Part shown: positions 1 to 8,515 of the stretch, piece by piece
How positions within the stretch are numbered: position 1 is the stretch's first letter
Layout of the letters: each line of letters opens with the position of its first letter
Notes under the pieces: model-generated
The model's database searches: none
Seen by the model: only the letters and a program-made list of their open reading frames with translations
Told to the model about the DNA's origin: nothing
NCBI RefSeq assembly: GCF_014698735.1
Contig: NZ_JACJTQ010000047.1
Location: forward strand, 1 to 40,298
Reading direction: 5' to 3'
Length of the DNA: 40,298 bases
Origin: Anabaena catenula FACHB-362
Lineage (GTDB): Bacteria > Cyanobacteriota > Cyanobacteriia > Cyanobacteriales > Nostocaceae
Position numbers and translations under genes: made by a program

Positions 1-93
1 ATTCCAAGCGTGTCTGGCTACTCCTGCGTGTTGTGCCAGTAGTAGACGTTGTTGCTTGTTTACCTTGAGTTCGGTCTTGAATCCTAGTAGCAT
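1..93 (-). CDS. tnpB: TnpB/OrfB-type transposon protein, N-terminal part (cut by window edge)
   Basis: Reading the minus strand from an ATG at 93-91 gives 31 codons without a stop, beginning MLLGFKTELKVN and ending AGVARHAWN at the window edge. This resembles the N-terminus of cyanobacterial TnpB/OrfB proteins of the IS200/IS605/IS1341 group, whose start has this basic, Gln-rich, VARHAWN-like pattern. TnpB proteins are RNA-guided nucleases carried by these elements. The RuvC-like catalytic domain would lie outside the window, so intactness cannot be judged. No clear Shine-Dalgarno sequence precedes the ATG. The gene is divergent from recA, with about 257 bp between them. Confidence 0.6.
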   Translation of the reverse strand, partial: MLLGFKTELKVNKQQRLLLAQHAGVARHAWN

Positions 94-285
94 GAAGGTA
101 TTTTACAGCAAAATCCCAATATAGTCACAATAGCTGATGACTTTGGCTGGGATAATAGTGAGTAATTGGTAGTAATTGTTAGCTTTTGGGCTACTGTTAA
201 TTAACCCTAATCATGGCGCGATCGCGTTACGATCTTCTCACAATCTTTTTGGAAAAGTTCTAATTCCACATTTTCCAGCTAAAAT

Positions 286-299
286 AGTATATCTGTTCT
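286..299 (+). promoter_or_regulatory. Candidate LexA (SOS) box upstream of recA
   Basis: AGTATATCTGTTCT matches the cyanobacterial LexA box RGTACNNNDGTWCB at all defined positions except the fifth (T instead of C). It lies 51 bp upstream of the recA ATG, where an operator would be expected. Whether LexA controls DNA repair genes varies among cyanobacteria, so function is inferred. Confidence 0.45.
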
Positions 300-350
300 A
301 CTGAAACTCCCAACGCAACAATCCTTAAATCCATATATTTAGAGGCTCTA

Positions 351-1427
351 ATGGCGATCAACACTGAGAATGCAGGCAAGCAAAAAGCGCTGAATATGGT
401 ACTCAACCAGATTGAGCGCAGTTTTGGTAAAGGAGCAATCATGCGCCTGGGCGATGCTACCCGAATGCGTGTAGAGACTATTTCCACAGGGGCGCTCACC
501 TTAGATTTAGCATTGGGTGGCGGTTTACCCAAAGGGCGAGTGATAGAGATATATGGTCCGGAAAGTTCTGGTAAAACCACAGTAGCCCTACACGCCCTGG
601 CCGAAGTGCAGAAAAATGGCGGTATCGCTGCCTTTGTTGATGCTGAACACGCCCTTGATCCTACTTACGCTGCTGCATTGGGTGTAGATATAGAAAACTT
701 GTTAGTTTCCCAACCAGACACTGGCGAATCAGCTTTAGAAATAGTCGATCAGTTGGTGCGCTCTGCCGCAGTTGATATTGTAGTTATAGACTCCGTAGCC
801 GCACTAGTACCCCGCGCCGAAATTGAAGGCGATATGGGTGATATCCACGTTGGTCTACAAGCCCGGTTAATGAGCCAGGCTCTGCGTAAAATTACTGGCA
901 ACATTGGTAAATCTGGTTGCACAGTCATTTTTATCAACCAGTTGCGACAAAAAATTGGTGTTACATACGGTAGCCCAGAAACCACAACGGGTGGTAATGC
1001 ATTGAAGTTTTACGCGTCAGTACGTCTCGATATTCGCCGGATTCAAACCTTGAAAAAAGGCACAGATGAATTCGGTAATCGGGTTAAAGTCAAAGTTGCA
1101 AAAAATAAAGTAGCACCACCTTTTAGAATTGCCGAATTTGACATCATTTTTGGTAAAGGAGTTTCTACCCTGGGTTGTCTGGTTGACTTAGCAGAAGAAA
1201 CCGGCGTTCTCCTCCGTAAAGGTGCTTGGTACAGCTACAACGGTGATAACATTTCTCAAGGTCGAGATAACGCTATCAAATATCTAGAAGAGAAGCCAGA
1301 TTTTGCTAGCAAAATTGAAGAGCAAGTTCGTGAAAAATTAGACAAGGGGGCTGTGGTTTCTGCTAACTCTGTAGCTAAGGTCAGCGAAGAAGAGGAAGAG
1401 GAAGAAATCGAATTAGAGGAAGAGTAA
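351..1427 (+). CDS. recA: Recombinase RecA
   Basis: RecA forms ATP-dependent filaments on single-stranded DNA, carries out strand exchange in homologous recombination, and stimulates LexA self-cleavage. The 358-residue product has the usual family length. The Walker A motif GPESSGKT is at residues 69-76, followed by the VDAEHALDP segment, the Walker B stretch [11 protein letters not shown], and the loop region [10 protein letters not shown] with [16 protein letters not shown]. The C-terminus is an extremely acidic tail ([13 protein letters not shown]), as in many bacterial RecAs where it moderates DNA binding. AGAGG just before the ATG is a plausible ribosome binding site. It appears monocistronic, with a LexA-like box upstream. 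Confidence 0.98.
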   Translation: MAINTENAGKQKALNMVLNQIERSFGKGAIMRLGDATRMRVETISTGALTLDLALGGGLPKGRVIEIYGPESSGKTTVALHALAEVQKNGGIAAFVDAEHALDPTYAAALGVDIENLLVSQPDTGESALEIVDQLVRSAAVDIVVIDSVAALVPRAEIEGDMGDIHVGLQARLMSQALRKITGNIGKSGCTVIFINQLRQKIGVTYGSPETTTGGNALKFYASVRLDIRRIQTLKKGTDEFGNRVKVKVAKNKVAPPFRIAEFDIIFGKGVSTLGCLVDLAEETGVLLRKGAWYSYNGDNISQGRDNAIKYLEEKPDFASKIEEQVREKLDKGAVVSANSVAKVSEEEEEEEIELEEE

Positions 1428-1571
1428 ACAAGAAACACGGGGACACGGAGAAGGTTTGGGACAAACAAATTCCAAAATCTCAAATCTATTGTCCCCAAGT
1501 CCGGTAAAAAAAGTGGTCAATCCAAAATATTTGGACTTTGCTAATATTGGGTTTGTTTCAATAAAAATCTA

Positions 1572-2105
1572 CTAAAATTCTACTACTTCAAACTCAAAAG
1601 TTGCAATTAGACGTTCCTCGACATATACCTCTATTTTATGTTGACCAAGAGGATCACCAGGAGCAATCTTCCAAAAATTTTTAATCACACCATTTACAGG
1701 TGTTTCTGTGCGCTTGGTGATGGCTGTAGTTCCGTCAGATGATATAGAAAAATTCTCAGATTCCTGTGTAGTCCAAGTTTCCGGTGCTTTGGGTAAAAGT
1801 AGAACTTCGCGCCATTTCACTTTACCTCGATAGTTCTGAAGTTTAATCTGCCAACCATAGGCATCACCTTTCTTTAAGGGTACTTTAGTTGTAGGGAAAA
1901 AATTAACTTTACCCTCAGCATCAACTATCCTTACCCCAAACTCTGATTTAGTAACAGTAATCTTTTTACGATTAATTGACTGAGAATATTCTAGGGGTGC
2001 TTCCGCTAAAAGAATACTAGCATGATTTAAATCCGCAGTTATAGCGCCCAATATCAACCAAAAAGAAGTTAGAAAAAGCCTAGCAGCCCAAATTCTCATC
2101 TGCAT
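1572..2105 (-). CDS. Exported protein of unknown function
   Basis: The 177-residue product begins with a basic start (MQMRIWAARLF) and a hydrophobic stretch to about residue 25, which looks like a signal peptide. The rest is soluble and beta-rich in pattern, with alternating segments such as KITVTKSEFGVRIVD and a final HKIEVYVEERLIATFEFEVVEF that resembles the last strands of an immunoglobulin-like domain. A second ATG two codons in is an equally good start. No catalytic motif is visible. It converges on recA with about 140 bp between stops. I do not recognise a family. Confidence 0.7.
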   Translation of the reverse strand: MQMRIWAARLFLTSFWLILGAITADLNHASILLAEAPLEYSQSINRKKITVTKSEFGVRIVDAEGKVNFFPTTKVPLKKGDAYGWQIKLQNYRGKVKWREVLLLPKAPETWTTQESENFSISSDGTTAITKRTETPVNGVIKNFWKIAPGDPLGQHKIEVYVEERLIATFEFEVVEF

Positions 2106-2304
2106 TATCTTCCTGTTAGATATTAGTATTTAATTCCCTCAATTTTAGCTATGTTCCGGGTTGAGATCCAAAAATCATCAACCGTTGAAAATAAGTAGAA
2201 ATACCGCCTAGGATATAATTTAGTAAAATGGTGAAAATAGAAAAAAGGATACAAATATATTGCATCCTCTTTTCAAACTGTATTGTTGAGAACAGTTCCG
2301 CTTT

Positions 2305-2643
2305 TTAATCTTCGTCAAGTGCAGGAAAAAATTCTTCAAACCGCCACAGGGTATCTTTATTTTCAATAAACCAAATGCGAGTTTCTGGTGTTAACTGACC
2401 CCACACTACTTCAGGGGGAAGATGTGGAGAATCATACTGATATTCCTGACCAAGTATTCTGAGATTATCTAATACATTACCAGGAATACCAAGCTCTTGC
2501 CAGTTAACTGTAAAATTTCTACCAGTAACTCCCGCAGTGGGATCAAAAACTAATTGTGCAGTTCTGATTAAATCAGCAAAGTGTTGCGGTTTGAGTCCGA
2601 TGATATCCTGAATTTCGAGTGATTTCTTAGGCTCTGGAGGCAT
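2305..2643 (-). CDS. Small conserved-looking protein of unknown function
   Basis: The ATG at 2643 gives a 112-residue soluble protein starting MPPEPKKSLEIQDIIGLKPQHF. The frame is open further upstream to a GTG at 2703, but the extra 20 residues have a weak start and no ribosome binding site, so the ATG is preferred. The protein has no signal peptide or membrane segment and ends in an acidic, aromatic stretch (FEEFFPALDED). The pattern suggests a small globular cyanobacterial protein. It is on the same strand as the next gene upstream, 128 bp away. Function is unknown. Confidence 0.65.
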   Translation of the reverse strand: MPPEPKKSLEIQDIIGLKPQHFADLIRTAQLVFDPTAGVTGRNFTVNWQELGIPGNVLDNLRILGQEYQYDSPHLPPEVVWGQLTPETRIWFIENKDTLWRFEEFFPALDED

Positions 2644-2771
2644 TGTAACTGAAGTGATGAAGATAGTTGGTTGATGGAACTTACTGCCAGAGATGATGCC
2701 CACAAATCTAGTTTAGCGCAGAAAATAAAGGTCAGCGTTACTGACCTAATAATTAGGAAATTGTGAGGTAA

Positions 2772-3137
2772 TTATGCTACTTCCACTAAAACTGTAACCG
2801 CTGCAACTGCTATCAACATTTCGTCATTTTTATCGTTGAGAGAAGGTATTGCTAAACCATCAACTACCATTCCTCCAGTTTCTACGGTGAGAGATTTACG
2901 ACCAAAGGGAAGAACAGCTAATACCTCTGCTTCTCGGACTTGTTCGGGGTATGGTACTGCTACCTTGACTTCCACAATCATGTCATTTGGGTCTTTTAAC
3001 CCGGCTATTTCCATAATACCAAGTAAGGCATTGTGAGCGATCGCATTCCTGACTGCCCTCGCTGCGGCTACAGTCGGTTCCTGTCCGTGCTGGTCGATGC
3101 CCATTCCCATTTCGATGATAAAGCGTTTTAGTGCCAT
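2772..3137 (-). CDS. Lin0512 family conserved protein
   Basis: From the ATG at 3137 the protein has 121 residues and starts MALKRFIIEMGMGIDQHGQ. This start, the following AVRNAIAHNALLGIMEI, and the segment PYPEQVREAEVLAVLPFGR are typical of the small Lin0512 family (TIGR02058), whose biochemical role is not established. The length fits that family. The upstream in-frame ATG (eight more codons) is less likely because family members start at MALKRF-like sequence. The protein is soluble and has no catalytic motif I can assign. Confidence 0.8.
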   Translation of the reverse strand: MALKRFIIEMGMGIDQHGQEPTVAAARAVRNAIAHNALLGIMEIAGLKDPNDMIVEVKVAVPYPEQVREAEVLAVLPFGRKSLTVETGGMVVDGLAIPSLNDKNDEMLIAVAAVTVLVEVA

Positions 3138-3214
3138 TGGTAGATTCTCTGAATTCTGCACCTTTTACTTTATCGCTGTAGTGGTATTCTGTTATCAATA
3201 AATCACCAAGTTAT

Positions 3215-3245
3215 CAGGGAACAGGGAACAGGGAACAGGGAACAG
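3215..3245. repeat. Short tandem repeat, 7-bp unit CAGGGAA
   Basis: About 4.4 perfect copies of a heptamer (CAGGGAA/AACAGGG) lie between the Lin0512 gene and the S66 peptidase gene. Heptameric STRRs of this kind are common between genes in heterocystous cyanobacteria. Confidence 0.9.
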
Positions 3246-3321
3246 GAAAGAAGGCACTATTACGAATTATTTAATCTGGATGTCGGGAAAGACAAGAGTA
3301 AATATTAAAATTATATTCTCC

Positions 3322-4347
3322 ATGAAAATCAACCGCCGTCAATTTATCACCACATTGGGAGTAACTACTTTAGCAACCCAAATCCCTCCAGCTATTGCTA
3401 AAAATGCACTTTCACAAAACATAATTATCAAACCGCCATGTTTACAAATTGGTGATACTGTAGGATTAATTTCCCCGGCAGGTATTGTTGAAGCTAAAGA
3501 TATAGAAGACGCAAAACAAACTTTTATAAACTTAGGATTGAAAGTAAAAACAGGCGTACATATTTTAGATCGAGACGGATATTTAGCAGGAAAAGATGCA
3601 GACCGCACCCAAGATATTAATACAATGTTTGCTGATAAATCGGTAAAAGCCATTATTGCCATGCGTGGCGGTTGGGGCTGTAATCGGATTTTACCTTTAC
3701 TTAATTATCCTCTAATCCGTTCTCATCCCAAAATTATTATAGGGTATAGTGATATTACTTCTTTATTATTAGCTATTAATGCTCGCAGTCGATTAGTTAC
3801 GTTTCATGGGGCAGTTGCTACATCAACTTGGAATCAATTTACAGTTGATTATTTTAAACGGATCTTATTTAATGCCGAAACTGTAATCATGGAAAATAAC
3901 CAAAATAGCGCCGGGAAAATAGAAGTAATTGCACCGGGAAAAGCTAGGGGGAAAATTGTTGGTGGTAACTTGTCAGTGATAGCAGCAATGGTGGGTTCAG
4001 CTTATTTACCATCTTGGCGAAAAAGTATTTTATTTCTCGAAGATATTGGCGAAGATATTTATCGCATAGACCGAATGCTGACGCAATTAAAAAATGCTGG
4101 TATTTTACAGCAACTTACGGGCTTTATTTTTGCACAATGTACTAATTGTCAATTGGGAGATGAACCATCATTTACATTAATGCAAATATTACAACAGCAC
4201 ATTCAGCCTTTAGGTATTCCCGCCTGGTATGGTTCTATGATTGGTCATATTCAAGATAAATTTACAGTACCAATGGGTGTAGAAGTAGAAATAGATGCTG
4301 AGAATGGGACAATCAAGATGTTAGAAGCGGCTGTAATACCAATTTAA
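3322..4347 (+). CDS. Tat-exported LD-carboxypeptidase-like protein (peptidase family S66)
   Basis: The ATG at 3322 gives 341 residues with a twin-arginine signal NRRQFITTLGVTTLATQIPPAIA at the start, so export through Tat is predicted; the frame is open to 3280 but the longer start would bury the signal. The mature part is LdcA/MccF-like: nucleophile elbow GYSDITSLL, a conserved LFLEDIGEDIYRIDRML segment and the C-terminal GHIQDKFTVPMGV with the likely catalytic His. S66 enzymes cut the L,D-bond of murein tetrapeptides or related amides. E. coli LdcA is cytoplasmic, so the Tat signal points to a periplasmic or lumenal role here. The last three codons and stop come from a repeat element end (ATACCAATTTAA). 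Confidence 0.88.
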   Translation: MKINRRQFITTLGVTTLATQIPPAIAKNALSQNIIIKPPCLQIGDTVGLISPAGIVEAKDIEDAKQTFINLGLKVKTGVHILDRDGYLAGKDADRTQDINTMFADKSVKAIIAMRGGWGCNRILPLLNYPLIRSHPKIIIGYSDITSLLLAINARSRLVTFHGAVATSTWNQFTVDYFKRILFNAETVIMENNQNSAGKIEVIAPGKARGKIVGGNLSVIAAMVGSAYLPSWRKSILFLEDIGEDIYRIDRMLTQLKNAGILQQLTGFIFAQCTNCQLGDEPSFTLMQILQQHIQPLGIPAWYGSMIGHIQDKFTVPMGVEVEIDAENGTIKMLEAAVIPI

Positions 4348-4451
4348 TGTGAAGTTGCACCACAGGAGTTAGTACCCACCGCTTCCGGTGTACTGCTTTA
4401 ACCCAGATGAGTAACGCGGGTATACCGTTTAGAGTGATTCAGGATCATGTG
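4336..4451. mobile_element. Degenerate copy of ATACCAATT-ended element (family 5)
   Basis: ATACCAATTTAATGTGAAG begins inside the last codons of the S66 gene and is followed at 4435-4451 by sequence like the inner right arm of the intact copy at 9265-9400 (GATTCAGGATCATGTG against GATTTCAGGATTATGTG). The right terminal repeat itself is lost, so this is a decayed copy. Confidence 0.5.
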
Positions 4452-4477
4452 AAATTACATTGTTTTGTACTATTTTC

Positions 4478-5314
4478 TTAACTCAGATGTAGTCCACCAT
4501 CAACAGGTAGTGCTACTCCAGTAATAAATGCTGCTTTAGGAGAGCATAAAAATGCTACTACCTCACCTATCTCTATCGGTGATGCCCAACGTTGCATTGG
4601 TGTATTTTTGATTGTATTTTTTATAGTATCACTATCTACTCCACCCCATTTAGCGGCGGCGAAATTCCAGGCTTCGGTCTTAATATAACCAGGAATAACT
4701 GTATTGACTGTAATTCGTCGTGGTGCTAATGTCTTGGCGTAGTATCTTGTTAAAAACTCAACAACCGCCTTAGCTTGTCCTGGCATTGCATATGACAACT
4801 GTGGCCTTTGGCTACTATTACATCCAGGAGAAGATATTGCTACTATATAACCGTTTTCATCCTCCATGTAATTAAGTGCTTTTTCCACACATCTAATAAA
4901 GCACTTAGGATAAACATTCTGATAATAGTCATACTGCTCAAAGCTAGTAAAACTACCATTCCCCAATAACTGAGTCTGAAGATTGCCAGCTAAATTTGCC
5001 TCTTTTGATTCAGCAGATGTTGTCACCCCAACATAGAGTCCAGCATTATGAACAAAGGCTGTCAGCTTGCCTTCAAAATTATCTTCCACAGATTGGAATA
5101 TTCTGTCAATAGTAGACTCTTGAGCTACATCACCTTTAACAATGTCAACTTTTATCTCATAGGTAGATTCAAGAGTAGCTTTTGCAGTTAATGCAGCCTC
5201 TTCATTCGCATTAAAGCCAAGTATAAGGTTATGTCCGTTCTTGGCTAGTTGCTGCGATATACCCCAACCAATTCCGCGAGTTCCACCTGTAACGATTGCT
5301 AATTTTGATAACAT
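4478..5314 (-). CDS. Short-chain dehydrogenase/reductase with FabI-like Tyr-x6-Lys
   Basis: The 278-residue protein has the Rossmann cofactor motif TGGTRGIG (residues 9-16), FVHNAG in place of NNAG, and the typical C-terminal GVALPVDGG. The active site is unusual: after Tyr175 (LSYAMPGQAK) the expected Lys at +4 is Gly and a Lys sits at +7 (Lys182). Tyr-x6-Lys is the spacing of divergent SDRs such as enoyl-ACP reductase FabI. There is also a longer than usual middle section (about residues 100-145) rich in Tyr, Asn and Gln. An NAD(P)H-dependent oxidoreductase is likely, substrate unknown; FabI itself is improbable because the flanking sequence is of the classical SDR type. Monocistronic. Confidence 0.85.
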   Translation of the reverse strand: MLSKLAIVTGGTRGIGWGISQQLAKNGHNLILGFNANEEAALTAKATLESTYEIKVDIVKGDVAQESTIDRIFQSVEDNFEGKLTAFVHNAGLYVGVTTSAESKEANLAGNLQTQLLGNGSFTSFEQYDYYQNVYPKCFIRCVEKALNYMEDENGYIVAISSPGCNSSQRPQLSYAMPGQAKAVVEFLTRYYAKTLAPRRITVNTVIPGYIKTEAWNFAAAKWGGVDSDTIKNTIKNTPMQRWASPIEIGEVVAFLCSPKAAFITGVALPVDGGLHLS

Positions 5315-5542
5315 ATTTTCCCACTCTTTAATTAATCGATATGATCACGATTGTCATCTGGGCTGTGATTTGTAGATAATAGCAGATTAAATGAATAGTT
5401 AATTTTGCTCTCATTCTTGGATACTGTAGTTGATATTTGCTAAGATATTTCTGCTTGATTATCTTTTTTATTAGATTTGATTGCAGATACTTGAGTCTCC
5501 TGAATGTGGGTGTTAAGTCTTGAACCGAACAGAATATAACAA

Positions 5543-7240
5543 TTATCGCCACCCTAACCAACGCAAGCAAGGCACAATTAAGTAGTAACTCAACCCTAAG
5601 CACAAACTGATCAAAACACCCATCAAACTAAAAAAAACTATGGGTAGGAATAATTCAACCCAGCTAGGTTGACTGGAAAAATGGAAGATTGGCGCTGGAA
5701 CTCCTGAATGAATCAAGGCTGCGAGGATGTTGGCACTGCCAAAGGAAGCTAGAAAAGCGTAAGCTAGGTAATGGGTGCGAAGACCTAAACCCAATGTGAG
5801 TAAGGAAACTGATACCAAAATCCATGCTACCAAACCCTCGGCGCTATTATGTGGTTTGATAAATTGCCAAATTATCCAGCCCGTACTATAACCAATTAAA
5901 CCCATAAGTGATGCTACTAAAAATCTTCGCTTTTGACCAAAACTCCCAGATAGGGTGAGTCCCCAAGCGGTTCCAAAACCAGCTACAGCAAATACTAAAA
6001 TTTCTGGGGCTGAAGCAGGTTGATAATTTTGTGTGAGTTCGACTAGTTGACGGGAGATGAATTCCACAACGCCAGCGCCTAATTTTGTCTGATAAGCCAA
6101 AATAAAACCGACGATTGTACCTAACATAGCGCCGATACTGCCCAAAATCATCGCCCAAATTGTTCCTAGACAAGCTAGTAAGAATTTAAATATTGTCCTA
6201 ATGGTGAATGCTGTAGTATTACTTACCGTTTGGGTAAATTTGGTAACTGTTTGGCGGAGAGATTTTCCCAGTCGGGTAAAGAATCCTGGTTGTGATCCAG
6301 CGGGGACAATTTTCAGTAACCGTTTTTGAATAATACCTGCATGGGCGGGACGCGATCGCACTTCCTTCTGTACCATTTCATCTAATAAGTCGGCCAGACG
6401 GGGGTTAATATTGCATCGATTGCGCCAGCGTAACTCCCCAGTCATGGGATCTTCTAAATCCTGGGGATATCTCCCTGTAAGTAATTCAATTATCGTCCTT
6501 CCCAAGGCATAAAAATCCGCAGCAGGTCCGACATTACCGCCAATCACTTGTTCTGGTGGACTGTAACCAGAAGAAAATAACCGCGTGGAAGGGATGTGCG
6601 ATCGCAATATCGCCCCAGTAAATTGTTTAGCCCCGCCAAAATCAATCAACACCAATTGTTCCGCCTGAAGAGGTGCAGTTGGCGAAGGGTGACGTAGCAT
6701 TAAATTAGAAGGTTTGATGTCCCGGTGAATAATTTGGCGTTTGTGTAGTTCCTGCAAAATCTTTACCGCTTGGGCGAACCAATTTAGCACCAAATCCTCT
6801 GGACATCCTTGAGGATAATTTCTGCGGATTTCTTCTAAATTTTGCCCATCAATTTTTTCCATCACCAGACAAGCCAACTGGTGCGGTTTAGGACTAGTCA
6901 AATTGATTTGAAAATACCCGTCAGCATCAACTTTGGGGACACCAGGATGACGAAAATTACTTAAAACTTCCGCTTCTTGGATAAACAATTCCAGCGCCTT
7001 GGGGGAATCTTCCACCAAGACTTTCAGCACTTTTTCTGTCTGGTTTTTTTCATCCCAAACAGTGTAAATTTGAGCAAATCCTCCCGATCCTAGGGGTTCG
7101 AGTGGGTGATAACGGTCTAACAACTGTAGCGGTGCGCCACAACTGTTACAAAATTTGTTTCCCCAAGGTTGGGGGTAAGGACGTTGACAATGAGGATTTA
7201 TGCAGTGAACCGCACTCTGATTTATCTGGGACAAAACCAC
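5543..7240 (-). CDS. Zinc-ribbon serine/threonine protein kinase with membrane tail
   Basis: The 565-residue product has three parts. Residues 13-34 carry four cysteines (13, 18, 31, 34) in a zinc-ribbon pattern. Residues about 44-310 are a eukaryotic-type kinase domain: Gly loop GSGGFAQIY (51-59), the beta-3 lysine in EKVLKVL, catalytic loop HRDIKPSN and DFGGAK, all intact. Residues about 320-565 hold several hydrophobic helices, probably six or more membrane spans. It should be a membrane-anchored Ser/Thr kinase with its catalytic part in the cytoplasm. Four-Cys kinases of this layout are common in filamentous cyanobacteria; targets cannot be told from sequence. A MITE-like repeat lies 50-215 bp upstream, near its promoter. 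Confidence 0.93.
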   Translation of the reverse strand: MVLSQINQSAVHCINPHCQRPYPQPWGNKFCNSCGAPLQLLDRYHPLEPLGSGGFAQIYTVWDEKNQTEKVLKVLVEDSPKALELFIQEAEVLSNFRHPGVPKVDADGYFQINLTSPKPHQLACLVMEKIDGQNLEEIRRNYPQGCPEDLVLNWFAQAVKILQELHKRQIIHRDIKPSNLMLRHPSPTAPLQAEQLVLIDFGGAKQFTGAILRSHIPSTRLFSSGYSPPEQVIGGNVGPAADFYALGRTIIELLTGRYPQDLEDPMTGELRWRNRCNINPRLADLLDEMVQKEVRSRPAHAGIIQKRLLKIVPAGSQPGFFTRLGKSLRQTVTKFTQTVSNTTAFTIRTIFKFLLACLGTIWAMILGSIGAMLGTIVGFILAYQTKLGAGVVEFISRQLVELTQNYQPASAPEILVFAVAGFGTAWGLTLSGSFGQKRRFLVASLMGLIGYSTGWIIWQFIKPHNSAEGLVAWILVSVSLLTLGLGLRTHYLAYAFLASFGSANILAALIHSGVPAPIFHFSSQPSWVELFLPIVFFSLMGVLISLCLGLSYYLIVPCLRWLGWR

Positions 7241-7305
7241 GAAAATACAAAGGCTGGATCGATTTTAGCGCTTCTTTAGGGTTAGGGAAGGAAAAATATC
7301 AGAGT

Positions 7306-7455
7306 TATAGCAGGAGTCAGGAGTCAGGAGTCAGGAGGAGGCAGTGCGGTGGACGGGTTCCCCGGCATAAAGCAACTGCCGTTCAGGAGTAAAACCCTCT
7401 TGTCGTGGGAGTTTCATTATCAATTGATGTCCTAACCACCCTGTCCACGGCTATA
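7306..7455 (-). mobile_element. MITE-like element, family 1 copy A
   Basis: This 150-bp sequence has ends TATAGCAGGAGTCAGG and, inverted, TATAGCCGTGGACAGG (12 of 16 positions match). It is the reverse orientation of the copies at 24475-24602 and 33554-33678. It contains GTCAGGA tandem heptamers at one end and a GC-rich module shared only with the 24.5 kb copy. TA at the tips would suit an IS630/Tc1-type target site. No coding capacity. Confidence 0.7.
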
Positions 7456-7467
7456 CGATAAAAATCA

Positions 7468-7569
7468 TATCGTGTCTGGTTAAAGACTTATAATTAGGGC
7501 TGACTCGGAGAAAGGGGGACACGGGGACGCGAAGACTTTGTTTGATAACTAAATTAAGCGAACATGATA
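7468..7569. mobile_element. MITE-like element, family 2 copy A
   Basis: The left end TATCGTGTCTGGTTAA and the inverted right end TATCATGTTCGCTTAA are imperfect terminal inverted repeats. Inner arms GACTTATAATTAGGG and TTTGATAA are shared with copies at 15754-16145, 27107-27199 and 30899-30982. It is noncoding, ends in TA, and sits directly downstream of the gene whose stop is at 7576. Confidence 0.7.
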
Positions 7570-7575
7570 TCAGTC

Positions 7576-8103
7576 TCAACCTTGAAAGTTCTTTTCCCCC
7601 ACACATTGCCTGATAAATTTATTGATAGTGTAGATATCATGTCGAGTATCTTGGGCTTTGATATAGTCGGTGTGAATGGGAATAATTTTTAGAGATTTCA
7701 AAATCAGCACAGGACGACCAACTTGACTCCAGTAGCGATCATAATCTTGTTCGATTTCAGCACGCTGAATATCTGCGAATGAGTACTTTATAACTGTGCT
7801 ACTGCCTCCTAAATTTTTGTATTCTATAACTACCTGACTCATGCTTTTGTCGAAACTACAAGTCACTTCCGGAGTAGAGACTTCAGAACCGGCTACAGCA
7901 ATTAAAAAAATCAGAAATGCACCGTAAATTAAAGATGCATCTCCTGTTTGTTGAGTTAGGGAACCTGGTATAAAAAATACCTTATACAGATAAGAAATGA
8001 GTTGATAGGCCAGGAAGGCGATTAACAAACCTGCTAAAAACCAGTTCTTAGTAGGTTGGTGTTTCATTACCAATTTCTCGTCAGTTAATATCAAAATTTT
8101 CAT
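7576..8103 (-). CDS. Small membrane protein of unknown function
   Basis: The ATG at 8103 is preceded by AGAGGTGATC, a good ribosome binding site, and gives 175 residues starting MKILILTDEKLVMKHQ. The longer open frame upstream runs through repeat-derived sequence and is rejected. Two hydrophobic segments (about residues 20-42 and 55-75) suggest two membrane spans; the remaining C-terminal part, with TCSFDKSMSQVVIEYKN and VIKYSFADIQRAEIEQ, resembles the strands of a PH-like or bacterial PH domain. This pattern is typical of small cyanobacterial membrane proteins without known role. The stop codon lies next to a family 2 repeat. Confidence 0.72.
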   Translation of the reverse strand: MKILILTDEKLVMKHQPTKNWFLAGLLIAFLAYQLISYLYKVFFIPGSLTQQTGDASLIYGAFLIFLIAVAGSEVSTPEVTCSFDKSMSQVVIEYKNLGGSSTVIKYSFADIQRAEIEQDYDRYWSQVGRPVLILKSLKIIPIHTDYIKAQDTRHDIYTINKFIRQCVGEKNFQG

Positions 8104-8515
8104 GATCACCTCTTCATATAAACTTTTAGGTAAGTAGAAAGGTACAAAAAACCGTAGACGCGCAGCGGCTTCTCGAAGAGTACTATGTAACAAAAAGTAA
8201 AGTTGCCCAAAAACCTCTTTCCTTCAGCATAGCTGCCTTTTGAAGAAGACACGGGGACACGGGGACACGGGGACACGGGGACACCCCATGTCTAAAGCCA
8301 GGGGATTCCAGCAAGGAATGTCTTTTTTCTCCTCCACGACTGTAGTCGGGGGCTTGAAACCATTTGCGTCGAACGTCGGATACAGGCGACTCTCCGCGTC
8401 GCCGCGTCTCCCACTCTCCGCGTCCTCTTCGGTCATAACGACAATTTTTAACGCCAACCTACTTATGACTACATAAGTGCTTCCTGATTTTACTGAAGAT
8501 TAATTATTATCCGCA
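8104..8515. other. Intergenic stretch with repeats, no supported gene
   Basis: This gap holds a GACACGGG tandem octamer array (8248-8285), a common cyanobacterial short repeat near 8155-8180 (CGCAGCGGCTTCTCGAAGAG) and low-complexity GC-rich sequence. Overlapping open frames on both strands here are repeat-driven and have no gene-like start or composition. The promoter of the glycosyltransferase gene should be in the last 100 bp. Confidence 0.6.
8248..8285. repeat. Short tandem repeat, 8-bp unit GACACGGG
   Basis: Between four and five consecutive perfect copies of GACACGGG are seen. It lies between two divergent genes. Confidence 0.9.

Noticed and set aside
7102-7392. Plus-strand open frame across the kinase start and MITE copy A
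   Set aside because: Antisense to the kinase, then repeat sequence; it has no independent support.
8224-8476. Overlapping open frames on both strands
   Set aside because: They run through a tandem octamer array and GC-rich repeats, are mirror frames of each other, and have no ribosome binding site or gene-like composition.
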